From NCBI RefSeq assembly GCF_027925525.1, contig NZ_BSDJ01000020.1, forward strand, positions 1 through 64,000: a stretch of 64,000 nt of DNA, given 5' to 3'. The position numbers and the translations under genes are program-made. This stretch comes from Paenibacillus tyrphae (lineage in GTDB: Bacteria > Bacillota > Bacilli > Paenibacillales > NBRC-103111). How positions within the stretch are numbered: position 1 is the first letter of the stretch; the number at the start of each line of letters is the position of its first letter. The notes under the pieces were generated by a model. It did not search any database, was not told the DNA's origin, and saw only the letters and a program-made list of their open reading frames with translations. Below are positions 16,530-23,962 of this stretch, in pieces.

Positions 16530-17198
16530 ATGGAACGAACACGGGTGCTTATTTTCTCAGGGGGGCGGCTAGGGGGTTGGGTTTTGCAGGAAATCCGCAC
16601 AGGTGATGTGCTGGTCGGGGCGGACCGCGGGGCGCTCTTTCTGGTACGGCACGGATACCGGCCGGATATGGCGCTCGGGGATTTTGATTCCGTCAGCCCG
16701 GTGGAGCTTGAGGAAATACGCCGGGCCAGCCGCGAGTTCGTCGCCTGCGATCCGGTATGGAAAGACCTGACCGACACGGAGATGGCGTTCACTTGGGCGC
16801 TCGAACAAAACGCCGAGGAAATCGTGCTGCTTGGCGTGCTTGGCACCCGATGGGACCATTCGCTCGCGAACGTTCATCTGCTGCGCAAGGCTTTGGTCGC
16901 AGGCATCCGCTGCCGCATCGCCGACGCCTGCAACGAGCTGATGCTGATGGAGGGCAGCGCGCCGCTAACGGTCAACCGGAGCCGGTTCACCCATGTGTCG
17001 CTGCTCCCGCTGAGCATCGAGGTTACTGGAATTACGCTCGCAGGGTTCCAGTACCCGCTGCACGAAGCGACGCTGACGATCGGGCAATCGCTCGGCATCA
17101 GCAACGTGCTGCTTGGCGAAGCCGGACACATCCGCATCCGGGACGGCTTGCTGCTCGTGATTCAGAGTCGGGACGAAGAGGAAGCTACGCCGGAGTAA
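16530..17198 (+). CDS. thiN: Thiamine pyrophosphokinase
   Basis: A 222-residue protein of the thiamin diphosphokinase family. The family signatures are GADRGALFLV, PDMALGDFDSVSP, DLTDTEMAF and LGTRWDHSLANVHLL (residues ~28-130), followed by a beta-sandwich C-terminal domain. It transfers pyrophosphate from ATP to thiamine to make thiamine diphosphate. AGGAGG (16514-16519) is 10 bp from the ATG at 16530; a TTG at 16509 extends the frame but precedes the RBS. In many Firmicutes thiN lies next to rpe/rsgA; here it stands alone. Confidence 0.88.
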   Translation: MERTRVLIFSGGRLGGWVLQEIRTGDVLVGADRGALFLVRHGYRPDMALGDFDSVSPVELEEIRRASREFVACDPVWKDLTDTEMAFTWALEQNAEEIVLLGVLGTRWDHSLANVHLLRKALVAGIRCRIADACNELMLMEGSAPLTVNRSRFTHVSLLPLSIEVTGITLAGFQYPLHEATLTIGQSLGISNVLLGEAGHIRIRDGLLLVIQSRDEEEATPE

Positions 17199-17222
17199 GT
17201 ATGTAGACAGGAATTTATGCCT

Positions 17223-17861
17223 TTAAGTTAGCATAAACTCCTCCAGGTATTTTTCAACCTCTTCTATTGAAGCTATGGAAAATTTTTTATGTTTATAATG
17301 GATCAACCCCTCATGGATGCACTGAGCAATGGAACGATTTAAGCTTCGAATAGGCGCACAGACCTCACTGGACAGCATTTGCTTGGTGAGGCTGTCCAAA
17401 TCGCCGATTTTATAATGATTTAGCACACTAAATAAAATCCGGTCTTTCAAGGACAGCAGCGATAACCTCGCCGCGGTATCCGTACTCAGCATTAATTTGG
17501 AGGCCAGCTGCTTCACGAGATATAGATTAAAATCAAAATCGAGCTTCATCCATTCGTACACCTTGGTTTTATGGAGCGCTATCGTTTCGCAGTTTTGTTT
17601 GGCAATCACGCCTAGCGTTTTCATTTGGTCATTAAAAATCTCGATCTCCCCGAAGCAGCTATACGCATCGTAAATATAGACGGAAAGCATCGCTCCCGCA
17701 TAGCTCTGTCTGTACACTTCCGCTTGACCCGCGGTTAAAATATAAAGATAATGATTTTCCTCATGCGGCCGAAGGATCAGGCTGCCTTTTTTATGCTTTC
17801 TATACCTAAATTCCTTTCTGATCTGCTCTGGCGCTGCGTTTACAATCTCCTTTAAATCCAT
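17223..17861 (-). CDS. Crp/Fnr-type transcriptional regulator
   Basis: A 212-residue protein. An N-terminal cyclic-nucleotide-binding-type beta-roll (~residues 15-115, GSLILRPHEENHYLYILTAG and CFGEIEIF) is followed by a long dimer helix and a C-terminal winged-helix region (~140-205, LSSEVCAPIRSLNRSIAQ). The Arg of the cAMP phosphate-binding motif RxAL is not evident, so another effector or none is likely. The ATG at 17861 follows AAGGTGGA; in-frame codons upstream lack an RBS. It is divergent from the nucleoside hydrolase-Nudix pair, the likely target. Confidence 0.8.
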   Translation of the reverse strand: MDLKEIVNAAPEQIRKEFRYRKHKKGSLILRPHEENHYLYILTAGQAEVYRQSYAGAMLSVYIYDAYSCFGEIEIFNDQMKTLGVIAKQNCETIALHKTKVYEWMKLDFDFNLYLVKQLASKLMLSTDTAARLSLLSLKDRILFSVLNHYKIGDLDSLTKQMLSSEVCAPIRSLNRSIAQCIHEGLIHYKHKKFSIASIEEVEKYLEEFMLT

Positions 17862-17885
17862 GTGCTCCACCTTCTTTTGCCTTTT

Positions 17886-17926
17886 GGTCATTTGACCTAT
17901 TTTCATGCTCGTTGGATTTATATAAT
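17886..17926 (+). promoter_or_regulatory. Candidate Crp/Fnr operator and promoter of the nucleoside hydrolase operon
   Basis: A perfect inverted repeat GGTCA-TT-TGACC (17886-17897) lies upstream of TATAAT (17921-17926), with no good -35. If transcription starts about 7 bp after the -10, the palindrome is centred near -41.5, the classical position for a Crp/Fnr-type activator. The site is short, and the regulator link rests on position. Confidence 0.45.
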
Positions 17927-17957
17927 AAGGCCACACCGAAAATAGGAGGTCTTATTT

Positions 17958-18911
17958 ATGAGAAAATTAATTATCGACACGGATACCGGCAGTGACGATG
18001 CTGTAGCCCTCATTATGGCATTAAAATCAGCGGATGTTAAGGTCGAAGCAATCACGACCGTGTGCGGCAATGTTCCGCTTGAATTGGCTACCAAAAATGC
18101 GCTGATGACCATCGAAGTGGCGAACGGGCAAAAGTCGCCTCTTTATGTCGGAGCGGCCAAGCCGCTGATGCGCGATCTGGTTACCGCTGTCAACGTGCAT
18201 GGCGAGGATGGGATGGGAGATTGCGATTTGATTCATCCTACGCTTCTGCCGGAGAGCAAGCATGCCGTGGATGCGATTCTGGACATTGTCGAAAAGAACC
18301 CCGGAGAAATCGAGATTGTCACCATCGGTCCCGTGACCAATATTGCCCTTGCGATTTTAAAAGCGCCCGAAGCCATGAAAAAGGTAAAGCATATTTACAC
18401 CATGGGCACTTCCGGCTTTGGCCCCGGAAATACGACACCGGTTGCCGAATTTAACGTGTATGTCGATGCGGAAGCTTATCGTATTATGCTCAACTCGGGT
18501 ATACCTATTACCATTATTGGATTTGACGTCTGTTTAGGAGAGGCGGCTTTGACGAAGGACGATATGGATGTTTTGCTGGCAAGCGGCAAGCCGGAAGCCG
18601 TATTTTCCGTGAAATGCAACCGTTCCTTGCTGGAATATAATATCCAAAGATGCAATGAACCGATTGTGGACTTGCCCGATGCCGTGGCTATGGGTGTCGT
18701 ACTCTGGAACGAAATTGTCCTTGAAGACAAATGGTGTTACTGCTACGTCTGCACCATGGAAGAAGCGGCATATGGTCAAGTGATCCTCAATGACGGCAGC
18801 AAGCTGGCCATTTCCGACGGCTTTGCAGGCCATACCCCGAATGCCAAAGTGTGCAAAACGATTAACAACCCTTTATTCAAAGAGAAATTAATCAGCTTGC
18901 TTGTAAGGTAA
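17958..18911 (+). CDS. Inosine-uridine-preferring nucleoside hydrolase
   Basis: A 317-residue enzyme with the nucleoside hydrolase signature DTDTGSDDAVAL at the N-terminus (calcium-binding Asp cluster), VTIGPVTNIALAI, TMGTSGFGPGNTTPVAEFN and the C-terminal Asp/His region. It cleaves the N-glycosidic bond of ribonucleosides to free base and ribose. TAGGAGGTC precedes the ATG. The Nudix gene starts 8 bp after its stop, so the two are co-transcribed, suggesting nucleoside salvage or clean-up. Confidence 0.9.
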   Translation: MRKLIIDTDTGSDDAVALIMALKSADVKVEAITTVCGNVPLELATKNALMTIEVANGQKSPLYVGAAKPLMRDLVTAVNVHGEDGMGDCDLIHPTLLPESKHAVDAILDIVEKNPGEIEIVTIGPVTNIALAILKAPEAMKKVKHIYTMGTSGFGPGNTTPVAEFNVYVDAEAYRIMLNSGIPITIIGFDVCLGEAALTKDDMDVLLASGKPEAVFSVKCNRSLLEYNIQRCNEPIVDLPDAVAMGVVLWNEIVLEDKWCYCYVCTMEEAAYGQVILNDGSKLAISDGFAGHTPNAKVCKTINNPLFKEKLISLLVR

Positions 18912-18919
18912 CAGAAGAT

Positions 18920-19396
18920 ATGATGAAGATCAACTATGTGCATTGTTTCATTACCCAAGATCAACAATTTCTGATGCTTCGAAGGAATAACCCTCCCTTT
19001 AAAAATATGTGGAATTGCGTGGGCGGCAAGATGATGCCGGATGAAACGCCCCGGGAGGCCGTCGTTCGTGAAGTCAAGGAGGAAACCGGACTGGACCTCC
19101 AGTCTGTTCAATTCAAAGGGGTTGCCACCTGGAATCAGGCGGGCGGCATGTACATTTTTGTTGCCGAGCAATTTACAGGGGATCTGACGGAATGCACGGA
19201 AGGAACTCTGGCTTGGAAAAGCAAGGAGTGGATCATGGAGTCTCCAGAGGTCGTGAGCAGCATCCGGACGATCCTGGATGATGTGCTTGCGACGGATGTC
19301 CCTGTGGAATATGCTCTCTTTTACACGGGGGCGGAGTATGACGGAGATCTATGGAAATATGTGGTGTTCCGCAACTGCGAATATCACGATTCGTAA
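18920..19396 (+). CDS. Nudix hydrolase (MutT/YtkD-like)
   Basis: A 158-residue Nudix protein. The Nudix box is complete: GGKMMPDETPREAVVREVKE followed by ETGL (residues ~34-57). Family members hydrolyse nucleoside diphosphates linked to another group, for example 8-oxo-dGTP. The N-terminal half resembles 8-oxo-dGTP diphosphatases (FLMLRRNNPPFKNMWN). The start has two consecutive ATG codons and a weak RBS (AAGG), suggesting translation partly coupled to the upstream gene. Confidence 0.85.
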   Translation: MMKINYVHCFITQDQQFLMLRRNNPPFKNMWNCVGGKMMPDETPREAVVREVKEETGLDLQSVQFKGVATWNQAGGMYIFVAEQFTGDLTECTEGTLAWKSKEWIMESPEVVSSIRTILDDVLATDVPVEYALFYTGAEYDGDLWKYVVFRNCEYHDS

Positions 19397-19550
19397 AGAG
19401 GAAAGGACGCACCGTAGGTGAAGACGGGGGAGCGTTCTTTTCTTGCTCTTAGCCAGTACTATTATTAATTAGTACTATTCGATATTGTAATACTGGAATA
19501 CACTGAGCTCATAAGGTTAATCTGCTAATAAAAACGAGAAGGAGATAAAT

Positions 19551-20015
19551 ATGATCATTCTTTATTCCTGCATTCTTTTAATCATAGCTTTATTGCTTGG
19601 ATTCTGTTATTTACTATATAAACTAGTCAAAAAGGTAATAGAGGAAAATGGAACCCGTAAGTATAAATTAAATAAGTATAGTTTGATCTTTGTAAAATGG
19701 GCTATTTCCGTCTCTTGTTCTTTAGGTCCTTTACATTTTGGAAACTCCCACGAATACAATATCGCATTTGCCATGTTCATTGTCCCTATTTCAATAGCGG
19801 CATTTTCATTGCATATTCTTGAAAAAAAGACCACTTCCACTTTATTTATCTATGCATTTGTCGGTTGTTCGCTGCTATTTAATTTTTTCGCTTACTGGTT
19901 AGATGAAAGCACGGAAATTGCCGGTGGTTACGTTGTTTTTCCGGTTCTAATCCTCATTCTCATTATCACTACTGTAATCTCAATTGCAGGTATACGTATT
20001 GATAACAGAAAATGA
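19551..20015 (+). CDS. Small integral membrane protein of unknown function
   Basis: 154 residues with four predicted membrane segments (about 2-22, 43-60, 75-92 and 100-118, plus a C-terminal hydrophobic segment 125-147). It has no motif I recognise. AGAAGGAGATA precedes the ATG. The codons are distinctly AT-rich compared with the genes on either side of 19.4-21.8 kb, suggesting recent acquisition of this patch. Confidence 0.65.
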   Translation: MIILYSCILLIIALLLGFCYLLYKLVKKVIEENGTRKYKLNKYSLIFVKWAISVSCSLGPLHFGNSHEYNIAFAMFIVPISIAAFSLHILEKKTTSTLFIYAFVGCSLLFNFFAYWLDESTEIAGGYVVFPVLILILIITTVISIAGIRIDNRK

Positions 20016-20033
20016 TTGGCACTGAGGAATAAG

Positions 20034-20630
20034 TTAGCTCGCCTTGACCTTATACCTTAATGCTAAAATGTATTTGTCCAGCTCATTTGATAATGGGGTT
20101 AATTCATAATTCACATCTTCTAATGATAGAGTGCTGGTATACGTTAATTCTTTGTCCCCGTCACTGATCGTAAGGTAATATAAATATCCAAAACTACGGG
20201 ATTGATCGCTTTTTTTACGGAGTTTTATTTCTTTCAATTTGTTGGAAATATCACCAATTGTTTGTGCATCGTTGATTTTCACTACTTCTCCGCTATCTCC
20301 ATACTTCACTTCGATTTTTGTAATGTTATTAAAATCGCTTTTTAATATGGTGGACAAAGGGATCGGAACAGCCGGGGCATCTTTTAAGGTAATTTCATTG
20401 AGGTTAGCGTTATAATTTATCGATATCCCTATATTTTCTGCAATGAATCGAATAGGGACATAGGCATGGTTATCGTATTTCAATACCTTGTATTCGCTCA
20501 TCTCCATTCTCTTGTCATTGAAACTGATCTTCACTGGAAATAAGAACGCTTGAATGGCATCCGAGGCATAAACCATCGTTGACATGGAAACACATGCTCC
20601 GCACACAAATCCGATTACATACTTCCTCAT
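20034..20630 (-). CDS. Secreted protein with copper-amine-oxidase N-terminal-like (stalk) domain
   Basis: 198 residues. An N-terminal signal peptide (~1-23) is followed by a copper-amine-oxidase-N-type fold (HAYVPIRFIAENIGISINY, ~residues 50-85), common in Paenibacillus cell-surface proteins. The C-terminal ~110 residues are an unrecognised domain with paired beta strands. The domain name refers to fold similarity; no copper site or oxidase activity is implied. GGAGG lies before the ATG. It is convergent with the preceding membrane protein gene. Confidence 0.7.
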   Translation of the reverse strand: MRKYVIGFVCGACVSMSTMVYASDAIQAFLFPVKISFNDKRMEMSEYKVLKYDNHAYVPIRFIAENIGISINYNANLNEITLKDAPAVPIPLSTILKSDFNNITKIEVKYGDSGEVVKINDAQTIGDISNKLKEIKLRKKSDQSRSFGYLYYLTISDGDKELTYTSTLSLEDVNYELTPLSNELDKYILALRYKVKAS

Positions 20631-20827
20631 TTTGTATTAACCTCCACAATATTGGTATAATTTGTTAGACGCTACTGGCACAACAAAGTTGCTTCCTTCA
20701 AAAATCTGTTTGATCATCCGTTGCTGCGAAGCAAAGTATAATTCCTCTTTCAGATGTCCTACTCCACTTAATCCAAATGATCGAAAGATCAGACCACTCT
20801 ATAGATCCACTTTAAAGGAGAAATTTT

Positions 20828-21007
20828 ATGGAAAAACTATGGCTTTTCTTAGCTATTATTGCCAGCCCAATAATTGCATTCTTTTTTATGTATCTGTTTA
20901 TTGGGTGCTTTGTCGAAGGAAAAGAAAGGCGGAGGGTGGCCGTTTCGATACTTTTTTCTATCCTAGTTTGGGTAACCTTAGGTTGTATTATAATGTCAGC
21001 AGACTAG
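20828..21007 (+). CDS. 59-residue membrane peptide
   Basis: AAAGGAGAAATTTT precedes the ATG at 20828. The 59-residue product has two hydrophobic segments (about 3-27 and 39-56) around a short basic/charged loop (EGKERRR). It resembles other small two-helix proteins of Bacillales without a family match I can name. It is followed 39 bp later by another small gene on the same strand. Confidence 0.6.
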   Translation: MEKLWLFLAIIASPIIAFFFMYLFIGCFVEGKERRRVAVSILFSILVWVTLGCIIMSAD

Positions 21008-21046
21008 ATACTAGTTCATCGTCAATCTTAAAGGGTGTGATAGGTA

Positions 21047-21463
21047 ATGAAAATGTCAAAATTCATCTTAAGCATTTGTTTAATCGTCTCATTAGCATTA
21101 AATGTTTACTTGATTAAGAATCAAATGATCTCGAATAATAAGCAGCAAAAGATTGATCTAGATTTTAAAGCGTCTATAGGAAGAATTTCGGGCTCTCTTG
21201 ATGCTGTTGGCGATGGAAACTATACCGGTTATTTAACGGCGATCGAACATGCATCCAAAGCACACGCATTATCCAAACATTCATCGTATAATCATGAGAG
21301 CAGCAATATAACAGGCACAACGGCAGAGCTTATTAATCAATTCAGGAGTCTCTACGCTAATCAAAAAAATTTGGCCGATAAAGAAAGACTAATGCAAGGT
21401 TTGGCAGAGCCCAATAATCGCGAAACTATGGACAACATTCTTATGCTGCTGAATAAACAATAA
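21047..21463 (+). CDS. Small membrane-anchored or secreted protein, unknown
   Basis: 138 residues: an N-terminal hydrophobic segment (~4-22) followed by a soluble, mostly helical region rich in Asn, Ser and His (ASKAHALSKHSSYNHES). No recognised domain. Start choice is uncertain between ATG 21047 and ATG 21053; AAAGGG lies about 11 bp before 21047. It is AT-rich like its neighbours. Confidence 0.55.
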   Translation: MKMSKFILSICLIVSLALNVYLIKNQMISNNKQQKIDLDFKASIGRISGSLDAVGDGNYTGYLTAIEHASKAHALSKHSSYNHESSNITGTTAELINQFRSLYANQKNLADKERLMQGLAEPNNRETMDNILMLLNKQ

Positions 21464-21486
21464 AAAATAACCCCCTTCGGAGGGGG
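21462..21486 (-). terminator. Terminator between convergent small genes
   Basis: A CCCCC...GGGGG hairpin (21471-21486) has a T-rich tail on the minus strand (TTATTTTTTA). It serves the secreted-peptide gene and probably also blocks the opposite transcript. Confidence 0.75.
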
Positions 21487-21494
21487 CGTGATCA

Positions 21495-21716
21495 TTACTT
21501 ATGTGTCTTCGTACCTTTTTTTCCGGTGTAAGGGTTGGTGTTACCTTTGGTACTCCAATTGTTCATGAAGCTCTTGTCTTTGTTGGATCGATTATGGGAT
21601 TGGACGTGAGTGCCGTTTTTCTTGGTGTAGCTTGTTACTTTTGTTGCCGCGGAAGCAGAACCGGCGAAACTGAATGCGAGCACGGCGCTCATCATGAGCA
21701 GGATCAGTTTTTTCAT
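21495..21716 (-). CDS. Small secreted peptide with NNWSTKGN-NPYTGKKGT motif
   Basis: 73 residues with a clear signal peptide (~1-23, cleavage near SASA-A). The mature part is basic (SYTKKNGTHVQSHNRSNKDK followed by NNWSTKGNTNPYTGKKGTK). This pattern (KxGTxVxxHxRS...NNWSTKGNxNPYTGKxG) recurs as a short exported module in many bacteria and phages; I do not know an established function. GAAGGAGGA precedes the ATG. Confidence 0.75.
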   Translation of the reverse strand: MKKLILLMMSAVLAFSFAGSASAATKVTSYTKKNGTHVQSHNRSNKDKSFMNNWSTKGNTNPYTGKKGTKTHK

Positions 21717-21804
21717 GGTTGTCCTCCTTCATTTCGAAATGAAAATCAGGACCATTTTACCATATTTCCAGTTATTTGCGACCATAATTTTAAATACATG
21801 TTCG

Positions 21805-21855
21805 AAAAAAACAAGGGGATTCGTAGCGCAGCTTGTAGCGCCATCGAATCCCCTT
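21805..21855 (-). terminator. Terminator of the bmrCD operon
   Basis: AAGGGGATTCG (21813-21823) pairs with CGAATCCCCTT (21845-21855). On the minus strand the stem is followed by a T-run (21810-21805). Confidence 0.85.
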
Positions 21856-21868
21856 TTGCTTTTGCACA

Positions 21869-23932
21869 TCAAGCCGTCGTCTGAGCCGCACTGCCGGATT
21901 GGAGCTGGTACATGCGGTAGTATCGCCTTTGCAGCCGCATCAACTGCTCGTGATTGCCCCGTTCGACGATCTCGCCGCGATGGAGCACGAGAATTTGATC
22001 GGCTTCGCGGATCGTGGACAGCCGGTGGGCGATCACGAACGTCGTTCGGCCTTCGCTGACGACCCGCAACGCCTCCTGAATGAGTCCCTCCGTCTCGCTG
22101 TCGATGCTGGCCGTCGCCTCATCGAGAATGAGGATGGCCGGGTCGAAGGCGAGCGCCCGCGCGAAGGAGATGAGCTGCCGCTGTCCGGCAGACAACGTGC
22201 TGCCCCGCTCGACCACCGGTTCGTCTACGCCGCCGGGCAGTTGCTCGACGAAGGAGGCTGCGCCGACATCCTTGAGCGCCTGGCGAACCTGTTCTGGCCC
22301 GATCCGTTCGTTGTACAGGCTCACGTTGAACTTGATGTCGCCTGCGAACAAGAACGGATCCTGCAGCACGATGCCCATATGCTTGCGCAGCGCCTGCTTC
22401 GAGATCGTACGGATTTCCGTTCCGTCGACGCGGATTTCCCCTTCCGTCGGCTCGTAGAAGCCGAGCAGCAGGTTCATGATCGAGCTTTTGCCCGAGCCGG
22501 TATGCCCGACAAGCGCGATAGTCTCGCCTTTTCGCGCCTCGAACGAAATGCCGCGAAGTACAGGCTCTCCGGTTTTGTAGGCGAAGGTGACGTTGTCGAA
22601 GACGACGTGGCCTTCCGGACGCGGTACCGCGTCCGACGAAGCGACTTCGGTGCCTTCGATGTCGAGCAGGTGAAACACTTTTTCCGCCGACACGACGGCC
22701 CGCTGCGCATTCAGCATTTGGTCGAAAATGCCGATGATCGGCTGGAAAAGCCGCCCCGTATAATCGATAAACGCGTAGAACACACCGAACGAGATCGAGG
22801 TCTGGAGCGATTGCCCGCCGAAATACCAGATGGCCCCGGCGGTAAAAAAGGCCCCGACAAGTCCCGTGAAATTGCGCGAGGACAGCGAAAATACGCGGTT
22901 CTGCTTGATATGGTTCCGGTAACGGTCCTCATTGAGCGCATCGAACTCCCGCAGGCGGTTCTTCTCCTGCCGAAACGCTTGCAGGATCGGCATGACCGCG
23001 ATCGATTCGCTGATCATCGCGTTCATATCGCTCAGCCGAGCCCGCATGATGGCGACGTACTTTTGCGAAAATTTCAAATGAATGAACATAACGACGGCAA
23101 ACAACGGAAGCAGCAGCAGCGTGACGAGCGCCAGCTTGACATCAAGCAAAAATAAAGCAATGTAGATGCCTACGATGTTGATCGTGCTCACCACGAACGT
23201 CGCCATAAAGCTCATGAACAGATCGCGGATCGCTTCCGTATCGTTGGCTATCCGCGATACGACCTGCCCGATCGGCGTATTATCGAAATAGCGGATCGGC
23301 ATCCGCTGAATGTGGCGCATCAAATCCATCCGCATCCGCTGGATGATGCGCAGCGCCGTCGTCTGCAGCGTCAAGCCCTGAACGTAATGCAGAATGCTGC
23401 CAAGCGCAAGCAGAGCGACAAACAGCCCCAGCCAGCGAGCAACCGGACCGACGTCATACTGGTAAAACTGTGCCGTCTCTGACGCAGACAGCTTGCGGAT
23501 ACTTTTGCCGCTGTCCGGCGAACTTTGGCTACTCAGAAGGGCAGAATAGCGCACCAAGTACAAGCCGTCCTCCTGTTGCGAAATCCACGCACTCTTCATC
23601 AAGGACCGGTTAAAGACGGCACCGCGGCGTTCCGCTTCCTCCATCCAATCCTGACGAATGTAGAAGCTCCCATCCATCTGCACCCGCTTGACCTCTTCTT
23701 TGGGCAGATCAAGGCCGGAGGCGATTTCAACCCATGGCAGCCCGATGGCGCCGATGTGACGGTCGATGATCGTTTTGGCGATAAACGGTCCGGCCAGCTC
23801 CGCGCCGACCGCACAGCAGAGCACCAGCAGCGCTACCGCGATACGGTATTTAAAAAGAAGCGCGTAACCGAGCAGCCTGCGCAAAATGGGTTTTCCCGAT
23901 GATTCGTTCGTTTCTATGGCGATATGACTCAC
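21869..23932 (-). CDS. bmrD: ABC multidrug exporter subunit, BmrD/YheH type
   Basis: 687 residues: an N-terminal transmembrane domain (six helices) and a C-terminal ATPase. There is a ~110-residue extracytoplasmic insertion after the first helix (~residues 65-170), a feature of YheH/BmrD. ATPase motifs are canonical: Walker A GHTGSGKSS, signature LSAGQRQL, Walker B LILDEATASID with the catalytic Glu. It forms a heterodimer with the upstream gene product and provides the intact Walker B/catalytic Glu. It starts 30 bp after the partner gene ends. Confidence 0.9.
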   Translation of the reverse strand: MSHIAIETNESSGKPILRRLLGYALLFKYRIAVALLVLCCAVGAELAGPFIAKTIIDRHIGAIGLPWVEIASGLDLPKEEVKRVQMDGSFYIRQDWMEEAERRGAVFNRSLMKSAWISQQEDGLYLVRYSALLSSQSSPDSGKSIRKLSASETAQFYQYDVGPVARWLGLFVALLALGSILHYVQGLTLQTTALRIIQRMRMDLMRHIQRMPIRYFDNTPIGQVVSRIANDTEAIRDLFMSFMATFVVSTINIVGIYIALFLLDVKLALVTLLLLPLFAVVMFIHLKFSQKYVAIMRARLSDMNAMISESIAVMPILQAFRQEKNRLREFDALNEDRYRNHIKQNRVFSLSSRNFTGLVGAFFTAGAIWYFGGQSLQTSISFGVFYAFIDYTGRLFQPIIGIFDQMLNAQRAVVSAEKVFHLLDIEGTEVASSDAVPRPEGHVVFDNVTFAYKTGEPVLRGISFEARKGETIALVGHTGSGKSSIMNLLLGFYEPTEGEIRVDGTEIRTISKQALRKHMGIVLQDPFLFAGDIKFNVSLYNERIGPEQVRQALKDVGAASFVEQLPGGVDEPVVERGSTLSAGQRQLISFARALAFDPAILILDEATASIDSETEGLIQEALRVVSEGRTTFVIAHRLSTIREADQILVLHRGEIVERGNHEQLMRLQRRYYRMYQLQSGSAAQTTA

Positions 23933-23962
23933 GTCCTTCCCGGTTGGCCTGGAATCACGGCC

